A DNA stretch of 64,000 nt from Paractinoplanes toevensis. Lineage in GTDB: Bacteria; Actinomycetota; Actinomycetes; Mycobacteriales; Micromonosporaceae. Shown here in pieces: positions 23,841 through 31,187 of the stretch (within the stretch, counting starts at the first letter, position 1; each line of letters opens with the position of its first letter). The position numbers were made by a program, and so were the translations under genes. A model generated the notes under the pieces. The model was given only the letters and a program-made list of their open reading frames with translations. It had not been told where the DNA came from and ran no database searches. The stretch spans positions 56,141 to 120,140 of the forward strand of contig NZ_BOQN01000102.1 in assembly GCF_018332695.1 (NCBI RefSeq), given 5' to 3'.

Positions 23841-24380
23841 ATGCGACGTTTGGCTGCGCGTCTGTGCTGGGGCTGGAATCCGTTGCGCCGCCGGGAGGAC
23901 CGGATCGAGGGCTGGCTCAACGTGGTGCTGCTCCTCCTGCTGGCCGTGGTGGGCAGCTCGCTGGCCGGGCACGCCGCCCGGACCTCCTATCGGGAGCAGG
24001 CCCGGGTGAGCGCCTGGGAGAGGCAGCACCGTTTCGAGGTGTGGGCCGTGCTGCTGTCGGCGCCGTCGCCGGCGGCGGCCGCCCGGTGGAAGGCGCCGGA
24101 CGGCACGCCGCGCACCGGCGCGCTGATCGTCGGCCCGGAGATGCAGACCGGTGCGTGGGTGACGATCTGGGTGGACGAGAAGGGGACGGTGGCCGCTCCG
24201 CCGACCCGCCGCAGCCCGGTGACCGCGGCGGTGGAGATGGCCGTCGCCGTGGTGCTCGCGCTGGCCCTGGGCCTGCTGGCGATCCGCTTCCTGGGCCGCT
24301 TCCTGCTGGACCGGCGGCGGATGCGGGACTGGCAGCGGGAGTGGCTCGAGGTGGGCCCGCGCTGGTCCAGATACCGATGA
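23841..24380 (+). CDS. Rv1733c-like two-TM membrane protein
   Basis: Protein of about 179 residues. The N-terminal NPLRRREDRIEGWL motif is followed by one TM segment (LNVVLLLLLAVVGSSLAG), an extracytoplasmic domain of about 100 residues (with VTIWVDEKG) and a second TM near the C-terminus. This is the layout of the Rv1733c family, a dormancy-regulon membrane protein in M. tuberculosis with no known activity. ATG 23841 fits family starts; ATG 23802 is possible. Its stop codon lies inside the terminator hairpin. Confidence 0.72.
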   Translation: MRRLAARLCWGWNPLRRREDRIEGWLNVVLLLLLAVVGSSLAGHAARTSYREQARVSAWERQHRFEVWAVLLSAPSPAAAARWKAPDGTPRTGALIVGPEMQTGAWVTIWVDEKGTVAAPPTRRSPVTAAVEMAVAVVLALALGLLAIRFLGRFLLDRRRMRDWQREWLEVGPRWSRYR

Positions 24381-24406
24381 GCCCGGCGTCCACGCCGGGC
24401 TCATCG
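24375..24406. terminator. Bidirectional hairpin terminator
   Basis: Perfect 14-bp stem (24375-24388 with 24393-24406), loop TCCA, between converging genes; it includes the stop of the 23841 gene. Confidence 0.72.
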
Positions 24407-24421
24407 ACATCGTGCTGAGGG

Positions 24422-24862
24422 TCACGCCACGTCGGCCAGCTTCAGGTCGTCGGCGATCTCCTGGAGTTTCGCCAGCTGGTCCGGGCAGTAGATCTTCATG
24501 ATCAGCAGCTGTCCGTGGAGCACGTTGTTGTCGGCGATGACCGGCCGCTGTCCCGGTCCGGCCGCTCCGTTGGTCAGCTGCCCGTAGAGGATGCCCTTGT
24601 TGAGCGCGCTCGCCGGGTCGGCGCAGACCGCGCCGCCGTCGTTGCCGAGCACCCCCACGATCTGGTTGGTGGACGGCGCCCGGATGCCCGCCGAGGCGAG
24701 CGCGGCGGACAGCTGGGCCGCCTTGTCCAGGGATTCGTCGCTCTCCTTGTTGGTGTGGAAGATCGCCACGCCGGTGCCGGCCATCAGCAGGAAGATGATG
24801 CCCAGCACCCAGTAGGTGATCCGGCGCTCACGATGCGGGTCGTTCACCGTCACGACGCTCAC
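24422..24862 (-). CDS. Membrane-anchored extracytoplasmic protein of unknown function
   Basis: Protein of 146 residues: basic N-terminus, one TM (about 18-37, YWVLGIIFLLMAGTGVAIF), then a soluble domain with two Cys (VCADPAS and IYCPDQ) that could pair outside the cell. The GTG start overlaps the TGA of the amino acid permease gene (GTGA), implying an accessory role for that transporter. No domain recognised. Confidence 0.68.
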   Translation of the reverse strand: MSVVTVNDPHRERRITYWVLGIIFLLMAGTGVAIFHTNKESDESLDKAAQLSAALASAGIRAPSTNQIVGVLGNDGGAVCADPASALNKGILYGQLTNGAAGPGQRPVIADNNVLHGQLLIMKIYCPDQLAKLQEIADDLKLADVA

Positions 24863-26313
24863 GACGCCGCCACCTCCTCCTCCGGTTGAGCGGTCTTCCA
24901 GGACGGCTTGCGGAAGCGGAAGAAGAGGTACGGCACGAGCAGGCCGAGCCCGAGCGCGCCGCCCGCGACGATCCCCACGTACACCCCGACGTCGCCGCTC
25001 CCGAACTGCGACGGCGGGATGAAGCCGATCAGCAGGGCGGCGAGGGAGGCGGCGAAGCCGACTCCGCACAGGCCGACCAGCATCGGCGCCCGGTAACCGC
25101 GCGGATGATCCGGCTGGGTGCGCCGCAACCGAACGGCCGCCACGAACATCAGCAGGTAGACGATCAGGTACACCTGCGTGGTGATCACCGAGAAGATCCA
25201 GTACACACTGGACACGTCCGGGATGAACGCGTACGCCAGCGCGATCACCGTCGTGACCAGGCCCTGAGTGACCAGGATGTTCTGCTGCACGCCCCGCCTG
25301 TTCAGCTTCTGCAGGAACGGCGGCAGGTAGCCCTCCTGGCGCGAGATCATCAGCAGGCCCTTGGAGGGGCCGGCCAGCCAGGTGAGCATGCCGCCGAGCG
25401 ACGCCGCGACCAGCATGATCCCGACGATCGGGGTCAGCCACTGCGATCCGAACTGGGCGAACATGGCGTCGAACGCCTGCATCACGCCCGCGGTCAGCGA
25501 CAACTGATCGGCCGGGACCACCCAGCTGATGGCCAGGGCCGGCAGGATGAAGATCAGCAGGACCAGGCCCATGGACAGGAACATCGACTTCGGGAACTCC
25601 TTGCCCGGGTTCTTCAGCGAGCCCACGTGCACCGCGTTCATCTCCATGCCGGAGTACGACAGGAAGTTGTTGACGATCAGCACGAGACTGGCCAGCCCGG
25701 CCCAGGCCGGCAGCAGATTGCCCGCCGTCATCGGCGCCGCCGACTCGTTGCCCTGGCCGAGGAAGACGGTGCCGAGCAGCACCAGGACGACGCCCGGGAT
25801 CAGCGTCCCGATGATCAGGCCGCCGCTGGCGAGCCCGGCCACCGAGCCGGTGCCGCGCGAGGAGACCCAGACGCCGGACCAGTAGCAGACCATGATCACG
25901 ATCGCCGTCCAGATCCCGCTCGACGCCAGGTCCGGATTGATGACGTACGCGAGGGTGCTGGCGACGAAGCCCAGCAGGCTCGGGTAGTAGAAGATCGTCA
26001 TCGCGAACTGGCACCAGACCGCGAGGAAGCCCATCGGCTTCGACAGACCCTGGCTGACCCAGTTGTAGACGCCACCGGTCCAGCCGGACGCCAGCTCGGC
26101 GGAGACCAGCGAGGTCGGCAGCAGGAAGACGATGGCCGGCACGATGTAGAGGAAGATGCAGGCCAGGCCATAGACGGCCATGGTCGGTGCGGCACGCAGG
26201 CTGGCCACCGAGCTGGTGGTCATCAGCGCCAGCGCGATCCAGGAGATGTAGTGGACGGGCCGCGGCCGCGGTGCGGCCGGCGACCGTTGTGCGGGCACAT
26301 CCTTCGTGCTCAC
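24859..26313 (-). CDS. APC family amino acid permease
   Basis: Integral membrane transporter of 484 residues with 12 hydrophobic segments. TM1 contains ALMTTSSVASLRAAP and TM6 is near NFLSYSGMEMNAVHVG, as in glutamate/GABA antiporters of the APC family (GadC-like). It is close to glutamine synthetase II and an N-formylglutamate amidohydrolase-like gene, so a glutamate-type substrate is plausible but unproven. GTG start with GGGAGGGAG upstream. A near-exact dyad promoter precedes it, linking it to the stress island. Confidence 0.82.
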   Translation of the reverse strand: MSTKDVPAQRSPAAPRPRPVHYISWIALALMTTSSVASLRAAPTMAVYGLACIFLYIVPAIVFLLPTSLVSAELASGWTGGVYNWVSQGLSKPMGFLAVWCQFAMTIFYYPSLLGFVASTLAYVINPDLASSGIWTAIVIMVCYWSGVWVSSRGTGSVAGLASGGLIIGTLIPGVVLVLLGTVFLGQGNESAAPMTAGNLLPAWAGLASLVLIVNNFLSYSGMEMNAVHVGSLKNPGKEFPKSMFLSMGLVLLIFILPALAISWVVPADQLSLTAGVMQAFDAMFAQFGSQWLTPIVGIMLVAASLGGMLTWLAGPSKGLLMISRQEGYLPPFLQKLNRRGVQQNILVTQGLVTTVIALAYAFIPDVSSVYWIFSVITTQVYLIVYLLMFVAAVRLRRTQPDHPRGYRAPMLVGLCGVGFAASLAALLIGFIPPSQFGSGDVGVYVGIVAGGALGLGLLVPYLFFRFRKPSWKTAQPEEEVAAS

Positions 26314-26347
26314 GCCGGACTCCCTCCCTCAGCGGGTTGTCCGGGGA

Positions 26348-26393
26348 ATCATCAGCGGCGATCTACCGGGGCGGCCTCATCCCTGACGGGTGT
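26348..26393 (-). promoter_or_regulatory. Dyad operator (11/12) and -10 GATGAT
   Basis: TCATCC-N5-GGGTGT at 26377-26393, one mismatch. On the minus strand GATGAT (26353-26348) ends 37 nt from its centre. In the other direction CACGGT at 26417-26422 has the same spacing toward glnII, so this may be a divergent site. Another glnII -10 candidate is TAACCT at 26447-26452. No clear GlnR box seen. Confidence 0.45.
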
Positions 26394-26516
26394 TTCGGGG
26401 CGGTTAAAAGGGTGTGCACGGTTTCCGGCCTCGATCGGCGAGTCGCTAACCTAGGCGCCGCCGAGCCAGCGCCGTCCGGCAACTTCCGTGCAAACCACGA
26501 TCAGGAGGTCGGACGC

Positions 26517-27530
26517 ATGCCGTTCAAGGCCGAATACATCTGGGTCGATGGCACCCAGCCCACCGCCAAGCTGCGCTCCAAGACCAAGGTCGTGGAGGAC
26601 GGGGCCGAGTTGCCGATCTGGGGCTTCGACGGGTCCAGCACCAACCAGGCGCCGGGCGACAAGTCCGACTGCGTGCTCAAGCCGGTCTTCACCTGTCCCG
26701 ACCCGATCCGTGGCGGCAAGAACGTCCTGGTCATGTGCGAGGTCCTGCTGATCGACGGCACCCCGCACCCGACCAACACCCGGGCCGCCTGCGCCGCCGT
26801 CGCGGAGAAGTTCGCCGACCAGGAGCCGATCTTCGGCATCGAGCAGGAGTACACGTTCTTCAAGGACGGCCGCCCGCTCGGCTTCCCGATCGGTGGCGGC
26901 TTCCCGGCCCCGCAGGGCGGCTACTACTGCGGCGTCGGCTCGGACGAGGTCTTCGGCCGCGCCATCGTCGAGGCGCACATGGACCTGTGCCTCGAGGCCG
27001 GCCTGCACCTGTCCGGCATCAACGCCGAGGTCATGCCCGGCCAGTGGGAGTTCCAGGTCGGCCCGGTCGCCGCGCCGCAGGTCGCCGACGAGCTGTGGAT
27101 CGCCCGGTGGCTGCTCTACCGCATCGCCGAGGACTACAACGTGTCCGCCACCCTCGACCCGAAGCCGGTCAAGGGCGACTGGAACGGTGCCGGCGCGCAC
27201 ACCAACTTCTCCACCAACGCGATGCGCAAGAGCTACGACGCGATCATCACGGCCGCCGAGTCGCTCGGTGGAGAGGGCAAGGTCGAGGAGCACGTCGCCG
27301 GCTACGGCGCCGACATCGAGCACCGCCTCACCGGTATGCACGAGACCGCGCCGTGGAGCAAGTACAGCTACGGCGTCTCCGACCGCGGCGCCTCGGTCCG
27401 CATCCCGTGGCAGGTGGAGAAGGACGGCAAGGGTTACATCGAGGACCGCCGGCCGAACGCCAACTGCGACCCGTACGTCGTCACCCGCCTGATCGTGAAC
27501 ACCTGCTGCTCGGCCCTCGCCCAGGTCTGA
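26517..27530 (+). CDS. glnII: Glutamine synthetase type II (eukaryotic-like)
   Basis: ATP-dependent glutamate + ammonia to glutamine, cytosolic. 337 residues, the length of GSII and much shorter than GSI (~470). Landmarks: WGFDGSSTNQAPG near residue 35-47, FGIEQEYTF, GINAEVMPGQWEFQVGP, and NGAGAHTNFST. Actinomycetes often carry GSII beside GSI for use in nitrogen limitation or differentiation. AGGAGG precedes ATG 26517. The gene is divergent from the APC permease and shares its upstream region with the dyad. Confidence 0.95.
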   Translation: MPFKAEYIWVDGTQPTAKLRSKTKVVEDGAELPIWGFDGSSTNQAPGDKSDCVLKPVFTCPDPIRGGKNVLVMCEVLLIDGTPHPTNTRAACAAVAEKFADQEPIFGIEQEYTFFKDGRPLGFPIGGGFPAPQGGYYCGVGSDEVFGRAIVEAHMDLCLEAGLHLSGINAEVMPGQWEFQVGPVAAPQVADELWIARWLLYRIAEDYNVSATLDPKPVKGDWNGAGAHTNFSTNAMRKSYDAIITAAESLGGEGKVEEHVAGYGADIEHRLTGMHETAPWSKYSYGVSDRGASVRIPWQVEKDGKGYIEDRRPNANCDPYVVTRLIVNTCCSALAQV

Positions 27531-27581
27531 GCCTCGGCCGCCGGCGAGCTCACGCAGCGCGCCGGCGGCTACCCTCCTCGG

Positions 27582-28358
27582 ATGATCTTCGACGTCCGCC
27601 CGGGCGCCCCGGAGTCCCCGGTGATCCTGCACGTCCCGCACGCCTCCCGGGCATTGACCTCGGCGGCACGCGACAGTCTGCTGATAACCGGCAGTGAGCT
27701 GACGGAGGAACTGGACCACCTCACCGACGCGCACACCGACGTCCTGGCCGCACGAGCGGCCGAGGGCGCCGCGCGACGCCCATGGATCTTCGAGAACCTC
27801 TGGTCCCGGCTGGTGGTCGATCCGGAACGCTTCGTCGGCGAGGAAGAGGAGATGCGGGCGGTGGGCATGGGCGCCGTCTATACCCACGGCTACGCGGGGC
27901 GCCGGCTGCGAGACGACGATCCGGTACGGGCGGAGACCGCGCTCCGGACGCACTACCACCCGTACGCCCGGGGGCTGGCCGAGCTGGTCACCGACCGCGT
28001 CGAGGCCACCGGCCGCGCGGTGATCCTGGACGTGCACTCGTACCCCACCGCCCCGCTCCCGTATGAACTGCACGGCGCCGGCCCCCGCCCGCCGGTCTGC
28101 CTGGGCACCGACCCGTTCCACACCCCGCCGCCGCTGATCACCGCCGCGACGACAGCCTTCGGCGAGGTGGCCCTGAACACCCCGTTCGCCGGCTGCTACG
28201 TCCCCGGCGACCACTGGCAGCAGGACCCGCGCGTCACGTCCCTGATGATCGAGATCCGCCGCGACGGCTACATGACCGAGCCCGGCGGCCCGCCCCACGA
28301 CGGCCTGGGCCGCCTGGCCGCGCGACTCGCAACCCTGGTCACGGCCGCGACGTCGTGA
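27582..28358 (+). CDS. N-formylglutamate amidohydrolase-like protein
   Basis: Protein of 258 residues with the family motifs HVPHASR near residue 20, DHLTDAHTD, DVHSYP and MIEIRRDGYM. The family (FGase, HutG type) hydrolyses N-formylglutamate, releasing glutamate in histidine degradation, but many actinobacterial members have no proven substrate and no hut gene is near. It follows glnII by 51 nt on the same strand. The 3' end overlaps the converging MOSC gene by 20 bp. Confidence 0.82.
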   Translation: MIFDVRPGAPESPVILHVPHASRALTSAARDSLLITGSELTEELDHLTDAHTDVLAARAAEGAARRPWIFENLWSRLVVDPERFVGEEEEMRAVGMGAVYTHGYAGRRLRDDDPVRAETALRTHYHPYARGLAELVTDRVEATGRAVILDVHSYPTAPLPYELHGAGPRPPVCLGTDPFHTPPPLITAATTAFGEVALNTPFAGCYVPGDHWQQDPRVTSLMIEIRRDGYMTEPGGPPHDGLGRLAARLATLVTAATS

Positions 28359-28812
28359 TCACCGGGCCGACCCGCAGGATGCCGTCGTCGAGTGGGGTGC
28401 AGCGGATGCCGCCCTTGCCGCGCAGGGCCTTCCACGCGCCGGGGCCGATCGTCACGTCCATCCAGGCGCAGGGGTTCGCCCGGCGGTTCACCCGCAGGCG
28501 GACCGGGCCGTCGCCGGAGTCCAGGGTGAGGATCTCGCCGACCAGGTCGTCGACCGGGATGCCGGCGACCAAGATGTTGCGGCGCACCTCGGTCAGGCCG
28601 ACGCCGGGTGGCAGGGACTCCTGGGCGATCACGGTGATGTTCGCGTCGCGGTGGGCCGGTCGGCCGAAGTAGCGGTCACCGACGATGCCCAGACCGGCGC
28701 GGATCCGCACCGACAGCACCAGCTCGCCCGGTGGTGCGGGGGCCGGGCCGTCCGAGGGGCGGCCCTGGAGGCGGTGGACCGGCGAGGCCAGCAGTTCGAC
28801 GATCTCCGGCAC
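28339..28812 (-). CDS. MOSC domain protein
   Basis: Protein of 157 residues, close to a single MOSC domain, with GIVGDRYFGR near residue 43 and the conserved cysteine in RANPCAWMD near residue 113. MOSC domains bind molybdenum cofactor or carry sulfur, as in YiiM-type reductases and molybdenum cofactor sulfurases. The stand-alone actinobacterial form is uncharacterised. Monocistronic. Confidence 0.85.
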   Translation of the reverse strand: MPEIVELLASPVHRLQGRPSDGPAPAPPGELVLSVRIRAGLGIVGDRYFGRPAHRDANITVIAQESLPPGVGLTEVRRNILVAGIPVDDLVGEILTLDSGDGPVRLRVNRRANPCAWMDVTIGPGAWKALRGKGGIRCTPLDDGILRVGPVITTSRP

Positions 28813-29037
28813 GCGGCGATCCTAGCCGCTGCGAGCCGTGGCGCTATGACCGGTTCGGACGATAGGTGTGGTTCGTCCGGGTGCTGGTTAACGACGTGCG
28901 GATCGCAGGTGAAGGGGGTCATACCGGTGGGTGGCGCGGGTCTGCGAAGATCGCAGGCCGGTCACCGATTCCGATCTTCGCCGGGGCGGTGGGCAAGGGG
29001 TTACCAGGACGCCTGCCGTGACCAGGGGGAGACGCGG

Positions 29038-29838
29038 ATGAGCCTGCTGCAGGAGAAAGCTCCAAACGCCGAGAGATCCCGAAAAATCGGGAAAAGGGGG
29101 GCGGAGGCCAAGCGGGCGGCTCGCGAGATTCTGCTGGTGGCGGTGCTGTTCATCGCGTACAAGTTCGGGCGTCTCGCGGCCGACGGGCATGTCGGTGAAG
29201 CGCTCGCCAACGCCCAGCACGTGTGGCATCTGGAACGGATTCTGCACCTGCCCAGCGAATACTCCCTGCAGCACCTGTTCCTCAGCCATGAATGGCTCGT
29301 CAAAACGGCGAACTGCTACTACGCGTACGTCCATTTTCCGGCCACCGCCGCCTGCCTGATCTTCCTCTACATCTGGCGCCGGGACCGTTACGTGCCCACC
29401 CGCCGGCTGCTCGCCTGGCTGACCGCGAGCGCCCTGGTCGTGCACCTGCTGATGCCGCTGGCCCCGCCGCGCATGCTCACCGCGATCGGCATGGTCGACA
29501 CCGGCCGCCTGTTCGGCCCGGCCGTCTACGGCTCGCCGTCGACGGACACCCTGACCAACCAGTACGCGGCGATGCCGTCGCTGCACGTCGCCTGGGCCGT
29601 CGTCGTGGCGTTGGCGATGATCGGCGCGACCCGGAGCCGGAGCCGGTGGCGCTGGCTGTGGCTGGTCCACCCGGCGATCACCCTGTTCGTGGTCGTGGTG
29701 ACCGGCAACCACTACTGGCTCGACGCGATCGTCGCGATGGTGCTGCTCGGCCTGGTCGCGGCCGTGCTGAACGGCCGCGCGACGGCGGCCGTCCCGGCCA
29801 CGGCCACCATCCCGAAACCCCGCGTCGGCGAGGCCTAG
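29038..29838 (+). CDS. PAP2 superfamily membrane phosphatase/transferase
   Basis: Integral membrane protein of 266 residues with six TM segments. Signature parts are YAAMPSLHVAWA (PAP2 motif 2, SLH) and GNHYWLDAIVA (motif 3, H-x-x-x-D). This is the AUR1/inositol phosphoceramide synthase-like subgroup common in actinobacteria. Probably acts on a lipid phosphate at the membrane surface. ATG 29038 follows AGGGGGAGA. The 28813-29037 upstream region holds a weak partial copy of the dyad (28919-28935) without a fitting -10. The stop shares the palindromic CTAG with the converging peptidase gene. Confidence 0.8.
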   Translation: MSLLQEKAPNAERSRKIGKRGAEAKRAAREILLVAVLFIAYKFGRLAADGHVGEALANAQHVWHLERILHLPSEYSLQHLFLSHEWLVKTANCYYAYVHFPATAACLIFLYIWRRDRYVPTRRLLAWLTASALVVHLLMPLAPPRMLTAIGMVDTGRLFGPAVYGSPSTDTLTNQYAAMPSLHVAWAVVVALAMIGATRSRSRWRWLWLVHPAITLFVVVVTGNHYWLDAIVAMVLLGLVAAVLNGRATAAVPATATIPKPRVGEA

Positions 29839-31145
29839 ACGCAGACGCCGAGGCCTTCGAGCACACCCTTGCGGTACGCGGCGATGCGGTCGAATGCCGA
29901 CAGGCCCTTGTCGTCCCCCGCGCGGCCGAACGCGAGCAGCGCCGACACGGCCTCGTCCAGGTCGCCGGGGGAGAGGCGGACCCCCTGGTTCTCCTGGTCG
30001 TCCCGGGTGAGCAGGTCGTTGGTCCACGAACCGGCCAGGCAGTCGACGGTGAGCTGGCCGTTCCTGTCGCTGGTGGAGGCGCCGCGGCGGTCCTGGGCGG
30101 CGCGGGCGAACAGGTCGCCGAGCAGCATGCCGACGGCGAAGTCGCCGATCCGCTGGTAGAGCCTCGGCCCGAGGTCGGAGTTGTCGAAGGCGACGAAGTC
30201 ACCGGACGGGCAGTAGAGCGCGGCCCCCTCGGCCGACTCGTCCGGGTCCTGGCAGTCCGGCGGGGAGCCCGCCGCGAAGCCCTGGACCTGGAGCTGCTGC
30301 CATTCGCCGCCGCCGGGCAGCGACCCGAAGGTGCGGGCCCAGTAGTCCTGGGCGTCCTTGGCGAGCAGTTCGATCGCCTGGTCGTAGGGCAGGTCGCCGC
30401 CGGTGGCCGCCTCCTCGCGGCTGCTGAACGGCACCTCGGTGACCTGCAGGTTGCCCTCCCGGTAGCCGGCGCACTTCCGGGCGCCCTGCTCGACGCCCTC
30501 CTGCAGGGCGCGGACCCGGTCGAACGCGTTGCCGTGGGCGCCCTCGGCGAGCGCGGGGGTGCCGGGCTGGTCGCGCAGCATCAGGATGCCGGCGACGGTG
30601 TTGTCGACCTGACCGGCGTCCGGTTTCTTGAACGCGGTCGAGCGGCCGGCCTGCACGTCGGCCAGCCAGGCGCCGGCGAAGCAGTCGGCCTGCTGTTCGA
30701 GCACGACCGTGGGCTGGTCGGTGTCGCCCAGCCGGGCCTGGACGGCATGCCCGTACTCGTGGGCCATCACCACCCCGACCAGCAGCGGACCGAAATTGTC
30801 CTGCAGTTGCGGGATGAGCTGCTGGGCGTCCCAGGCGATGAAATCGCCGTCGGGGCAGTAGAACGCGTTGGGCTGATATTCGAACGGCTGCCCGCCGCAG
30901 TCGGGCGGGGGAGTCCGTTCGGTGTACGGGTGGAAGCCGCCCTGGATCGTCGTGAACGCCTGCCCGCCGGCGACGTCCGGGTAGGTGGCCTTCCAGAACC
31001 GCTCGACGTCCTGCAGCGACTTGGTCACCACATCGTCGGACGACCCGGTGGGTGCCGAGTCGACCTCCGGCCGGGTGGAGGGCGCGAGCCCACACCCGGC
31101 CGCGACCACCGCCGTTACCACCAGTCCGATCCGTAGCGCCCGCAT
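29835..31145 (-). CDS. Secreted lipoprotein, neutral zinc metallopeptidase
   Basis: Lipoprotein of 436 residues: signal peptide with lipobox VAAGC (Cys18), then a YpfJ/PF04228-type zinc peptidase with HEYGH at residues 129-133 and downstream EQQADCFAGAW providing the third ligand. Five conserved-looking Cys may form disulfides outside the cell. It is longer than YpfJ (~290), with an added C-terminal half. Monocistronic; the stop overlaps the PAP2 stop within CTAG. Confidence 0.85.
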   Translation of the reverse strand: MRALRIGLVVTAVVAAGCGLAPSTRPEVDSAPTGSSDDVVTKSLQDVERFWKATYPDVAGGQAFTTIQGGFHPYTERTPPPDCGGQPFEYQPNAFYCPDGDFIAWDAQQLIPQLQDNFGPLLVGVVMAHEYGHAVQARLGDTDQPTVVLEQQADCFAGAWLADVQAGRSTAFKKPDAGQVDNTVAGILMLRDQPGTPALAEGAHGNAFDRVRALQEGVEQGARKCAGYREGNLQVTEVPFSSREEAATGGDLPYDQAIELLAKDAQDYWARTFGSLPGGGEWQQLQVQGFAAGSPPDCQDPDESAEGAALYCPSGDFVAFDNSDLGPRLYQRIGDFAVGMLLGDLFARAAQDRRGASTSDRNGQLTVDCLAGSWTNDLLTRDDQENQGVRLSPGDLDEAVSALLAFGRAGDDKGLSAFDRIAAYRKGVLEGLGVCV

Positions 31146-31187
31146 GTCTCAGGAGTACCCAATCGGCGCAACCGCTACAACCACGGT

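Noticed and set aside
28919..28935. Possible ninth dyad upstream of the PAP2 gene
   Set aside because: Only the left half-site is close (TCATACCGGTGGG), the right half has three mismatches, and no -10-like hexamer lies 36-37 nt away.
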